Both the position numbers and the translations under genes were made by a program. This document shows, in pieces, positions 22,704 to 30,571 of a stretch of DNA of 42,554 nt; position 1 is the first letter of the stretch, and each line of letters begins with the position of its first letter. This DNA comes from an uncultured Dorea sp. GTDB taxonomy: Bacteria > Bacillota > Clostridia > Lachnospirales > Lachnospiraceae. The notes below the pieces were generated by a model. That model did no database searches. It was not told the DNA's origin and saw nothing but the letters and a program-made list of their open reading frames with translations. The DNA is taken from contig NZ_CAKRAH010000021.1 of the NCBI RefSeq assembly GCF_934294775.1, forward strand, positions 1 through 42,554, in the 5' to 3' direction.

Positions 22704-23945
22704 TTATAATCCATTTCTAAGTTCTTTTTTCACTTCACGCTTACGTTCCAGATTGGAAACGATCATACAGCAGGATGCATCTCCTGTGATATTTACCACG
22801 GTACGTCCCATATCAAAGATACGATCTACACCGGCTACCAGTGCGATTCCATCTACCGGAAGTCCTACGGATGTAAGTACCATCGCAAGCATAACCATAC
22901 CGGCTCCTGGAACGCCCGCTGTTCCGATGGAAGCAAGTGTTGCTGTCAGAATCATTGTAAGCATCTGTGCAAATGTCAGGTGAATTCCGTAACATGATGC
23001 GATGAAGATCGCACATACTCCCTGATAGATTGCGGTTCCATCCATATTGATGGTTGCTCCGAGTGGAAGTACAAAAGAGGATACTTCTTTAGAAGCTCCC
23101 ATCTTCTCTACACATTCCATATTAATTGGAAGTGTTCCCACTGATGAAGAACTTGAAAATGCAAACATGATTGCAGGAAGCATTCCTTTGAAGAATTTCA
23201 CCGGGCTCATGCCGCCAAGTGCTTTTACCGCAAATGAGTATACAACTACAGCGTGAATAATATAGCATACATAAGCTGCCAGAAGTACCATTGCAAGTGA
23301 TCCGATGATTGCCGGACCGTTTGATGCGATTACCGGACTTAACAGGCAGAACACACCGATTGGTGATAACTTCAGGATCATTTCCATGCATTTCATGAAG
23401 ATATCATTCAAGTCATTACATGCTGTAACAATTCTTACATTTCTTTCGCCTTCTCCAAGCAGGATAATTCCAAACCCAAGAATGAGTGCTATCACAATCA
23501 CCTGAAGCATATTTGCTTCTACCATTGGTGACAGAAAGTTTGATGGAAAGATATTAACAATTGTATCCATCAGTGATATTGTCTGGTCTGCCTCATAAGA
23601 CAGATCGGTTGTCGCAATCTTCGGAAATGCTCCCTTGAACACATTAGCTCCGATAAGACCAAATGTGATTGCAAATGCAGTTGTACACATATAATAAATA
23701 ACTGTCTTTGCTCCAATCGATCCAACTTTCTTGATATCCTTCATGGAAATGATACCACACATGATCGAAAACAGTACGATCGGAACGACAATGAATTTTA
23801 ACAGATTCAGAAAGATCGTACCGAATGGTTTGATATATGTCTCTGCAAAGTCAGCATGTTTCTGCATCAGTAATCCGGCAACGATTGCCAGAACCAGTGC
23901 AATAAAAATCTGCGCTGCAAGTGACAGCTTTTTCTTTTCCTTCAT
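22704..23945 (-). CDS. Dicarboxylate/amino acid:cation symporter (DAACS family)
   Basis: This sodium- or proton-coupled importer of 413 residues belongs to the GltP/DctA/GltPh family. It has multiple membrane segments, the serine-rich re-entrant loop FAFSSSSSVGTLPINME, and the substrate/cation motif GATINMDGTAIYQ. The second hairpin region is TAGVPGAGMVMLAMVL, and a late TM8 segment carries MGRTVVNITGDAS. The conserved Asp in the final segment is followed by Ala-Ser. This is consistent with transport of glutamate, aspartate, serine/threonine or a dicarboxylate, but the exact substrate is undecided. GGAGGG precedes the ATG. It is transcribed divergently from the M24 peptidase, and the shared 432-bp region carries TTGTAAT palindromes. 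A good terminator follows. Confidence 0.92.
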   Translation of the reverse strand: MKEKKKLSLAAQIFIALVLAIVAGLLMQKHADFAETYIKPFGTIFLNLLKFIVVPIVLFSIMCGIISMKDIKKVGSIGAKTVIYYMCTTAFAITFGLIGANVFKGAFPKIATTDLSYEADQTISLMDTIVNIFPSNFLSPMVEANMLQVIVIALILGFGIILLGEGERNVRIVTACNDLNDIFMKCMEMILKLSPIGVFCLLSPVIASNGPAIIGSLAMVLLAAYVCYIIHAVVVYSFAVKALGGMSPVKFFKGMLPAIMFAFSSSSSVGTLPINMECVEKMGASKEVSSFVLPLGATINMDGTAIYQGVCAIFIASCYGIHLTFAQMLTMILTATLASIGTAGVPGAGMVMLAMVLTSVGLPVDGIALVAGVDRIFDMGRTVVNITGDASCCMIVSNLERKREVKKELRNGL

Positions 23946-24007
23946 AAAAAATTTTACCCTCCGTATTCCTTTGTTACTTTTGAATAGCGTTTCTTTACTG
24001 CAATGTC

Positions 24008-24023
24008 ATTGTAATATTACAAT
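24008..24023. promoter_or_regulatory. Perfect palindrome ATTGTAATATTACAAT, probable operator
   Basis: This 16-bp perfect dyad lies 63 bp upstream of the symporter ATG. Further TTGTAAT or ATTACAA half sites occur nearby, at about 24034-24043 and 24078-24085. The cognate regulator is not in the window. The remainder of 23946-24377 shows no gene. Confidence 0.5.
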
Positions 24024-24377
24024 AATTACAGTTGATTACAATTACTAAAAATTGCAAAAAAATAGAGCTTACCCTTTATTGTAATGCCCATCCATTTCTT
24101 TATTATTTTATCACATCACTATGTTGAATTCAATAAATATTCTTCCATTATATACAAGAAATTTTTTCCAGCATGTTATTGTTCACACATTCATTATGCA
24201 GACAATAATATCTTTCTGCCAATACTTCATATTCCAAATTTGTGAAATCCACCTTTCCTGTTGCATCACATATTGAAATTCCAAAACATTATCTAAAATC
24301 ATGGTTATTTTATCCAATCTGTGCTATCATTCTATTAGATTTTTCTATCAAAACGCACAGGAAGGAGCACTTTAACG

Positions 24378-25451
24378 ATGAACGAAAGAATTGAACGCGT
24401 ATTGGAAAAAATGAACGAGAAAGGAATTGACCAGTTACTGGTATCTGATCCACTGAGCATCCGCTTCTTAACAGGAATCATGGTAAATCCAGGGGAAAGA
24501 TTATATGCCCTGTTACTTAGAACGAGTGGAAAACATACTTTATTCCTGAACTATCTGTATTATGTATCAAATACAGGATTCGAAGAAGTATGGTTCAGTG
24601 ACATGGATGACCAGATCGGTGTTCTGATGGAGCACATTGATACAAAGAGTACTCTTGGTATCGACAAGACATGGCCTGCACGTTTCCTCATCCCACTTCA
24701 GGAGCGTTGCCCTGAGATGAAGACTATCTGGGGTTCTGACTGTGTTGATGGTGTCCGTGCTGTTAAGAATGCTGAAGAGATCGAAATCATGAAGCATGCA
24801 TCTGTTATCAATGATACAGTTATGGAAAGAGTTGCAAACTTCATCAAAGAAGGTATGACAGAGAAAGAAGTTGCTGACTTCATCGACGCTGAATACCTCA
24901 AAGAAGGTGCAAGCGGAGTAAGCTTTGATACCATCGTATGCTTCGGCGCTAACGCTGCTGACCAGCATCATACACCAAGTGAAACAAGAACTCTGAAAGC
25001 CGGAGAATGTGTCCTGATCGATATGGGATGTATCTGGAAAGGATATTGCTCAGATATGACAAGAACATTCTACTGCAAGAGTGTAGATGATGAGCAGGCT
25101 GCTATCCATGATCTGGTCCGTACAGCTGTTGAGAAAGCAGAAGCTGTGATCAAACCTGGTATGCGTTTCTGCGATATCGATGCTAAGGCAAGAGATCTGA
25201 TCGATGAGGCCGGATACAGCGAGTACTGGAGAATCCGTCTTGGACACTTCATCGGACAGGAAGACCATGAATACGGTGACGTAAGCCCAATTAATAAAAA
25301 TGTGGCTGAGCCTGGCATGATCTTCTCTATCGAGCCTGGTATCTACATCGAAGGTAAATACGGTGTCCGTGTTGAAGACCTTGTTCTCGTAACAGAAGAT
25401 GGACATGAACTTCTCAATGCTGTAGATAAAAAATACCGTATTGTTGGTTAA
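24378..25451 (+). CDS. M24-family metallopeptidase (Xaa-Pro aminopeptidase/dipeptidase-like)
   Basis: This cytoplasmic 357-residue pita-bread fold peptidase should cleave Xaa-Pro bonds. It has a creatinase-like N-domain (about residues 1-130) and a catalytic C-domain. Metal ligands are the Asp residues in LIDMGCIWKGYCSDMTRTF, the His in RLGHFIGQEDHEYGD, the Glu in SIEPGIYIEG and the Glu in VRVEDLVLV. The more usual GHGIG is GHFIG here. Codon choice (GCT, GTT, GAA) is smoother than in its neighbours and suggests high expression. GGAAGGAG lies 12 bases before the ATG. It is monocistronic and divergent from the amino-acid symporter, so the pair may serve peptide and amino-acid nutrition. Confidence 0.92.
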   Translation: MNERIERVLEKMNEKGIDQLLVSDPLSIRFLTGIMVNPGERLYALLLRTSGKHTLFLNYLYYVSNTGFEEVWFSDMDDQIGVLMEHIDTKSTLGIDKTWPARFLIPLQERCPEMKTIWGSDCVDGVRAVKNAEEIEIMKHASVINDTVMERVANFIKEGMTEKEVADFIDAEYLKEGASGVSFDTIVCFGANAADQHHTPSETRTLKAGECVLIDMGCIWKGYCSDMTRTFYCKSVDDEQAAIHDLVRTAVEKAEAVIKPGMRFCDIDAKARDLIDEAGYSEYWRIRLGHFIGQEDHEYGDVSPINKNVAEPGMIFSIEPGIYIEGKYGVRVEDLVLVTEDGHELLNAVDKKYRIVG

Positions 25452-25479
25452 TTTTAAATCTTACATATTAATTTTAAAA

Positions 25480-25518
25480 ATAAGCCGGAAGACATCACAT
25501 CTTCCGGCTTATTCCTAA
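25480..25518 (+). terminator. Intrinsic terminator after the M24 peptidase
   Basis: A perfect stem, AAGCCGGAAGA with TCTTCCGGCTT, and a short loop are followed by ATTCCT. The T run is short but the stem is strong. Confidence 0.75.
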
Positions 25519-25570
25519 TTATCATTCAAGTTCACATTTTCTATTCTATATTTTCTTATTCTGCTTTCTC

Positions 25571-26081
25571 TTACTCAGCTTTCTCTCTACGCTCGTCCAG
25601 TTCTTTTCTGACTGTCGGATAGATCTTATCAATTCCCATGAACAAATACCAGATGATAATGGGAGTACTCTTTTAATTCAGAAATTTCATCTGTCAGATC
25701 TGCAAATGGTTTCATCTGATGAAGGAATTGGAAATCCGATGAATCCACCAATGCAATATCCGGCATGGTTCCTTCCGACATTGCAAGCGCAAGCTGTTTT
25801 TTAATGTCTTCATCCGGTATGTATGATATCTTTACCTCAACCTCATCCTGGGACTTATTAAACTGTTCTACCAGTTCTTCCAGATGCTTCTGATTCCCCG
25901 GAATATCCCAATAATGCCACAGCTCTATCTGCTTTTTCTTTGCTACTTTTTCTTCTTCTTTTTTCTGACAGCCTCCTCATGTGAACAGACTGATAAGCAG
26001 TACTATGCATAAGCCGGCCGAAATATATCTTTTCTTTTTTATAGTCTTTTTTCTAGTCTCTTTTCCCATCTTAGTCTTCAT
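25571..26081 (-). pseudogene. Chimeric pseudogene: solute-binding lipoprotein start joined to a transporter C-terminus
   Basis: The minus strand encodes a lysine-rich signal peptide (KKRYISAGLCIVLLISLFT), a TGA stop exactly before the lipobox region (GGCQKK), then a sugar-type ABC solute-binding segment (KQIELWHYWDIPGNQKHLEE, SYIPDEDIKKQLALAMSEGT, PDIALVDSSD). Near 25665 the frame shifts to PIIIWYLFMGIDKIYPTVRK and ELDERREKAE before a stop at 25571. That ending looks like the C-terminus of a GPH/MFS sugar transporter. The solute-binding protein would normally be about 400 residues. Nonsense mutation plus deletion fusion makes a functional product unlikely. Confidence 0.7.
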
Positions 26082-26177
26082 TTTAGATTCTCATCAGATT
26101 CTCTTAAGATTTTTCATATATTCTTTATGACAACAACACAAATTAGAAACATTTACCATGTATTATATAATCATCAA

Positions 26178-26346
26178 CAACAAAGAAGTCACTCAGGTAT
26201 CAGAAATATGAATCAGCTTTTATCTGGTCTGGCTTCGCCTAAAAAATCCTTCGGTTATTGAACTATAACAACCGAGTTTATATATATATCATTTTTCTTT
26301 TTCATAACTTTTTTCCTTGGGACATTCGGTGCGGATGTCCTTTTTT
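26178..26346 (+). ncRNA. Putative small RNA related to the 21.4/22.6 kb pair
   Basis: After TATAAT (26166-26171) the transcript would include a CGGTT/AACCG hairpin near 26251-26274. It then has the same 20-base tract TTTTTCATAACTTTTTTCCT (26298-26317) found in copy 1, and a different terminator hairpin (GGACAT/ATGTCC, then TTTTTT). Only the tract and architecture are shared. The 5' end is uncertain, and no good ORF is present. Confidence 0.45.
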
Positions 26347-26348
26347 AA

Positions 26349-27470
26349 TTACTGATTATTCATATTTAATGGATAACTTTCTATCTTCACCTTGCGGTTC
26401 ATCAGTTTCTTTTCCCAGATCATCAGATGTACCTGATAACCGATACTGTCTTTTGCAATCTCAAATGGTTCTTCTCTTAGAATTACAGATTCTTTGCCTT
26501 CTTTCTGTAATTGTCTCTGTCTGTTTTCTACTTTGCGGAACAGTTCCAGACATGCCTGATCCATTTCTTCTCCGAAAGAGCGTTTTTTATAAATGGACAC
26601 TGCCTGTTTCAATCTTTCATCCAGCAGATCGACTACTTGGGCATGTGCGTTCTGATGAAGCATTGCTGCAATCTTCCTTGCTATGCGTGGCTTTGGCTGC
26701 TGCCGGTATGTTTTCAGGATTCTTGATAAACCGCAGTCTCCGGCCTCTTCTGCCAGTTCTTCCATTACCGCAATCGCTTCTTGCGTCGGCACCCATGGCT
26801 CTACCCTTGGGACAATATACTTCTCCGGTACTGCCGGATAACAGCAATAGTTCAGCGGTGGAAACTCTACCAGCATCGCAAGCTTTTGTTCCTCAGGTGT
26901 ACAGTATTCCTCTCCCAGATAATCAAGCTTATCACGCATAATCGCCAAGCGGTATTCCAGTTGTCTTAAGTATTCATACTCTTTTACCCAGAAATGTCCG
27001 ATCCCGCCATAATCATATAAATGTACGTCTGTCAGAATATCTTCAAAGAATATTGTAACAACAGAATCCCCCTGATGCACTACGAGAATATACTCTGTCT
27101 TTTTTTCTTCTGCCGTTTCATTATCAGCTGTCTCTTTTTCATGGCCCTTCCCTGCTTCTTCACTCACTTCTTTCAGAGTTTCTTCTTTCTGATCTTTTAA
27201 AACATCCTGACAGCTCATGGAAGCTATAATCTCACCTTCATAATCCGGCTGATACTCGCCCGTCATTCTCGCATTATGAAAGACCAGAAAGCTTTCCACC
27301 GCATCATTCATAAGATAGACCAGGCGGATATCCTGCTTTTTCTTCTGTCCTGCTGCCGGACTTTCCGGTTTATTATCTTCTTCCTGTTGTTTGCACTCTT
27401 TCTCATCCGGCAGAATCAACTCGAACTGATCCTGCTCCAACAGCTCCTGTAACATTACAAATGCATCCAC
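26349..27470 (-). CDS. Uncharacterised protein (possibly DUF3878 family)
   Basis: This is a 373-residue, acidic, apparently cytoplasmic protein without a signal peptide or membrane segment. An N-terminal half (EYILVVHQGDSVVTIFFEDI and YDYGGIGHFWVKEYEYLRQL) is interrupted by a low-complexity Glu/Lys stretch near residues 93-122. A helical C-terminal half includes EWVPTQ-like PWVPTQEAIAVMEELAEEAG and RIARKIAAMLHQNAHAQVVD. It starts with GTG at 27470, overlapping the previous stop as TAGTG, with GGAGAG upstream. It is co-transcribed with the transglutaminase-like gene. The layout reminds me of DUF3878 proteins, but I cannot confirm this. Confidence 0.75.
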   Translation of the reverse strand: MDAFVMLQELLEQDQFELILPDEKECKQQEEDNKPESPAAGQKKKQDIRLVYLMNDAVESFLVFHNARMTGEYQPDYEGEIIASMSCQDVLKDQKEETLKEVSEEAGKGHEKETADNETAEEKKTEYILVVHQGDSVVTIFFEDILTDVHLYDYGGIGHFWVKEYEYLRQLEYRLAIMRDKLDYLGEEYCTPEEQKLAMLVEFPPLNYCCYPAVPEKYIVPRVEPWVPTQEAIAVMEELAEEAGDCGLSRILKTYRQQPKPRIARKIAAMLHQNAHAQVVDLLDERLKQAVSIYKKRSFGEEMDQACLELFRKVENRQRQLQKEGKESVILREEPFEIAKDSIGYQVHLMIWEKKLMNRKVKIESYPLNMNNQ

Positions 27471-28519
27471 TACTCTTTCTCTCCTTCATTTGCCTCTTCG
27501 ACCACAACCTCCGGTTCCGTCTCTCCGGCGGTCTCTACATAATCAAAACGCAGCACTGCCTGCGGCCAGTTCAGGCTGATCCTTGCATTTTTCTGTTTTT
27601 CCTTTCCCGCTTTTTCAATCAGATCCAGAAGTTCTTTCAGAACTGCTTTCGTCAGATAGCCGCCTCTCCAGTGGAACGTGAATACTTTCCCTTTTTTCGC
27701 CGTCTGCAATGCTCTCTTATATACATCTTCCGTCTTCGTAAATGACAGTTTCTTTTCTTTATAATAAAAATGATCTCCATCTTCACATTTTGGTGCAGGT
27801 GCGATCAATGGCTCGTGATCTCTGAAAATGCTTTTATCATCCAGATTAAAATAATCATAACGGTTCTCTTTTTTTGCCTGCTTTTCTGCCATCTTCCCGC
27901 CATTACCAAGTGTATTGTCAAATGTCGCATCCAGATGATAATACTTTCCGCCGATTCTTACGATATTCCATGTATGGCGGTATTTGATCCCTTTTTCCGG
28001 ATTATTCCCGCAGACTGCGATCATACACCAGATGCCAAGCGCGTCACATAATACTTTTACGGATTTGGCAATGCCTTCACAGACACCTACTCCCTGTCCG
28101 AGTGGTCCGATGATTTCGTGGGAATATGGCTTTTTCAACTTATCATAGTGTACATTTTCACAGATAAAATCATGTATATATTTTTCCTTTTCCCACTCCG
28201 ATTTGTCTTTTACCGGCCGTATAAGTTTTTCTACTCTGGACTTCATGGCTTTCTGATGTTCTTTTATTTTATTTTTGTCAAATAAGTATTCCGGGATAAA
28301 GATAAAATTGGGTGAATCCTGATAATATTTGTACTTATATCCGGTTGCCCAGAAGATTTCCGGATGATCCAGACGCAGTCGGAAGAATACATTGTAAAGC
28401 TCTTCTGCCTCCATTCCCGGGATCTGTATAGAATCTGAGATTGTAAGCAGCCCTTGCCAAATGGCATGGTAGGCTGCCTGTTGTATTTTATTCATTTTGC
28501 TGTAGTAATATGGTTCCAT
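27470..28519 (-). CDS. Transglutaminase-like cysteine protease-fold protein
   Basis: This 349-residue protein has a central transglutaminase-like domain. The Cys nucleophile is in GPLGQGVGVCEGIAKSVKVL, the His in KYRHTWNIVRIGGKYYHLD, and the Asp two residues later in LDATFDNT, forming a Cys-His-Asp triad. There is no signal peptide, so it acts in the cytoplasm unless exported otherwise. The C-terminal domain is uncharacterised. The ATG at 28519 has AGAGGAAG upstream and is preferred over 28552. It has its own promoter at 28656-28684 and is coupled to the following unknown gene. Function, perhaps proteolysis or protein modification, cannot be stated. Confidence 0.85.
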   Translation of the reverse strand: MEPYYYSKMNKIQQAAYHAIWQGLLTISDSIQIPGMEAEELYNVFFRLRLDHPEIFWATGYKYKYYQDSPNFIFIPEYLFDKNKIKEHQKAMKSRVEKLIRPVKDKSEWEKEKYIHDFICENVHYDKLKKPYSHEIIGPLGQGVGVCEGIAKSVKVLCDALGIWCMIAVCGNNPEKGIKYRHTWNIVRIGGKYYHLDATFDNTLGNGGKMAEKQAKKENRYDYFNLDDKSIFRDHEPLIAPAPKCEDGDHFYYKEKKLSFTKTEDVYKRALQTAKKGKVFTFHWRGGYLTKAVLKELLDLIEKAGKEKQKNARISLNWPQAVLRFDYVETAGETEPEVVVEEANEGEKE

Positions 28520-28655
28520 TTTTCTTCCTCTTCTTCCCTTTGATCTCTTCATTCACTCTTTATTCCTGAAATTTCCGAAAACCTCTTTTGCATTTTCTTT
28601 TATCCGCTATTCGTCAGTCAAGATTCTTTTCCTCAAGAGTACATTTATAATTATC

Positions 28656-28684
28656 AGTGTAAAATAAAAATATGGATATATCAA
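28656..28684 (-). promoter_or_regulatory. Predicted promoter of the transglutaminase-like operon
   Basis: On the minus strand, TTGATA (28679-28684), 17 bp, then TACACT (28656-28661). It lies just behind the terminator of the glp operon. Confidence 0.6.
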
Positions 28685-28689
28685 GAGAC

Positions 28690-28732
28690 GAAAAAATCCG
28701 GAAAGCTTTCATCAAAAAAGCCTTCCGGACGT
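28690..28732 (-). terminator. Intrinsic terminator at the end of the glycerol operon
   Basis: TCCGGAAGGCT pairs with AGCTTTCCGGA (stem at 28697-28729, one mismatch) and is followed by TTTTTTC on the minus strand. The rest of 28520-28838 shows no gene. Confidence 0.8.
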
Positions 28733-28838
28733 TTTATTAACTTTCATCATCTATAGCACCTGTTACTTGCCGTTCCTTACAGATACATCGGCAACTGACA
28801 GCTTTTCTTGTTTATTTAAGTATCTACAGACAAATACT

Positions 28839-29210
28839 CTATGCATTTTCAACATTCTTCGTTGCAACGATATCCACACCGGTACCTGCAACATCTTCCA
28901 CCAGTACATCTCCGATATGTACCGGTGCAGGAACTTCTACCGTCTTTAATGCTTTCACACACTCAAAAATCTTTCCTTTTGGAATATCTTCTTTTGTCTT
29001 CACCGATACCATATCTGCTTCTCCACCAGTTACTCTTACCGTAGAAGTTACAATTCTGGTTGGATTGGTTACTTCTTTTCTCGCATAGATATCTCCACGC
29101 TTACAGGTATTTCCTGTTACGCTGATGACTTCTCCTGCTTCCATTGTTACAGTCAGAGGGCAGCCCATCGGACAGCCGATACATGTAAGTTCTCTTGTTA
29201 CTGTTTCCAT
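28839..29210 (-). CDS. DUF1667 domain protein of the anaerobic glycerol-3-phosphate oxidation locus
   Basis: This is a 123-residue DUF1667 protein with an N-terminal C-x2-C-x3-C pattern (CIGCPMGC) and a further Cys in GNTCKRG, likely binding iron-sulfur or zinc. The C-terminal HIGDVLVEDVAGTGVDIVAT is typical of the family. In clostridia it regularly follows GlpA-like and GlpB-like flavoproteins and probably acts as the third subunit in place of GlpC. GGAGG precedes the ATG, which is two bases past the previous stop. It is the last gene of the glp run. Confidence 0.88.
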   Translation of the reverse strand: METVTRELTCIGCPMGCPLTVTMEAGEVISVTGNTCKRGDIYARKEVTNPTRIVTSTVRVTGGEADMVSVKTKEDIPKGKIFECVKALKTVEVPAPVHIGDVLVEDVAGTGVDIVATKNVENA

Positions 29211-29212
29211 CT

Positions 29213-30490
29213 TTATGCCTCCTCTATCTTTACTGTAATGGTTTTAAGATCCGGACACTTCATAAGCTGTTCTTTTGTAAGCTTGATCTGCTCCATCTCT
29301 CCTGGTGCAACGACCGGACGTTTCTTATGAATCACTCTTTCTTCATCAAAATATGCACTTACATAGCAGTTCTTGTAAACACCGCCGACACGGAACCGTA
29401 CGGTAAGACTTTCATCCATATGTGCCGGATTGATGGTACTTGGAACTGTGTATCGTACACCTTCCACCGGATTTAACACAATATTCTGTACCTTTTCATC
29501 ACTGTCTGTTTCTGTCTTTAAATCTTTCACATATTCCGCTGCGTTTCTTCCGGCAGTTTTTGCTTCTTCTGATACGAAATCTACCAGATCATGCACATGT
29601 AGCACATTTCCACAGGCAAATACGCCTTCGATATTTGTCTCCAGACTTTCATTGACCTTCGGTCCGGATGTTACTGGGTTCATATCTACGCCCATACCTC
29701 TGGAGATTTCATTTTCCGGGATCAGTCCACAGGAAAGTAATAATGTATCACAGGTATACTCTTCCTCTGTTCCAGGAATTGGTTTGCCCTTACTGTCTAC
29801 TTCTGCCAGTGTGATGCCTTCCACTCTTTCTTTTCCTTTGATATCTACAACGGTATGGCTTAATTTTAACGGAATGTCGTAGTCATCCAGACACTGCACG
29901 ATATTACGCTTCAGGCCTCCGGAATATGGCATTAATTCTGCCACAACTTTGACCTTGGCGCCTTCCAGTGTCATACGTCTTGCCATGATAAGGCCGATGT
30001 CACCGGAACCTAAGATTACGACTTCTCTTCCCGGCATATAACCTTCCATATTAACCAGGCGCTGCGCAGTTCCTGCTGAGTAAATTCCTGCCGGACGGTA
30101 ACCCGGAATATTCAGTGCGCCTCTGGAACGCTCACGGCATCCCATCGCCAGGATCACTGCTCCTGCCTGGATTTCAAACAAACCTTCTTCGCGGTTCATG
30201 GCAGTCACAATCTTATCCGGACTGATATCCATAACCATTGTATTTAATTTATATTCAATGCCAAGAGTCTTTACCTGTTCGATGAATCTTCCTGCATATT
30301 CCGGTCCGGTCAGTTCTTCTTTGAATGTATGAAGACCGAATCCATTATGAATACACTGATTCAGAATTCCTCCCAGTTCTTTATCTCTTTCCAGGATCAG
30401 GATATCCTGGATTCCATTATCCCGTGCTGATATGGCTGCCGCAAGTCCTGCAGGGCCGCCGCCAATGATTACTATATCGTATGTTTTCAT
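29213..30490 (-). CDS. NAD(P)/FAD-dependent oxidoreductase (GlpB-position partner)
   Basis: This 425-residue flavoprotein of the pyridine nucleotide-disulfide oxidoreductase type has an FAD motif IIGGGPAGLAAAISARDNG near residues 8-26. An NAD-binding segment, VVILGSGDIGLIMARRMTLE, is near residue 153, and the late FAD motif is GVFACGNVLHVHDLVDFV. The pattern CIHNGFGLHTFKEELTGPEY is typical of clostridial proteins placed beside GlpA-like dehydrogenases. It probably passes electrons from glycerol-3-phosphate oxidation to NAD or another carrier with DUF1667. AAAGGAAG precedes the ATG. Confidence 0.88.
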   Translation of the reverse strand: MKTYDIVIIGGGPAGLAAAISARDNGIQDILILERDKELGGILNQCIHNGFGLHTFKEELTGPEYAGRFIEQVKTLGIEYKLNTMVMDISPDKIVTAMNREEGLFEIQAGAVILAMGCRERSRGALNIPGYRPAGIYSAGTAQRLVNMEGYMPGREVVILGSGDIGLIMARRMTLEGAKVKVVAELMPYSGGLKRNIVQCLDDYDIPLKLSHTVVDIKGKERVEGITLAEVDSKGKPIPGTEEEYTCDTLLLSCGLIPENEISRGMGVDMNPVTSGPKVNESLETNIEGVFACGNVLHVHDLVDFVSEEAKTAGRNAAEYVKDLKTETDSDEKVQNIVLNPVEGVRYTVPSTINPAHMDESLTVRFRVGGVYKNCYVSAYFDEERVIHKKRPVVAPGEMEQIKLTKEQLMKCPDLKTITVKIEEA

Positions 30491-30571
30491 ATTCTATCTT
30501 CCTTTTTCTATTTCAAACTACTTTCCAATCTGTTGCCGTTAAATTCTCTGTCACAGCTTTCTGCATCATTG

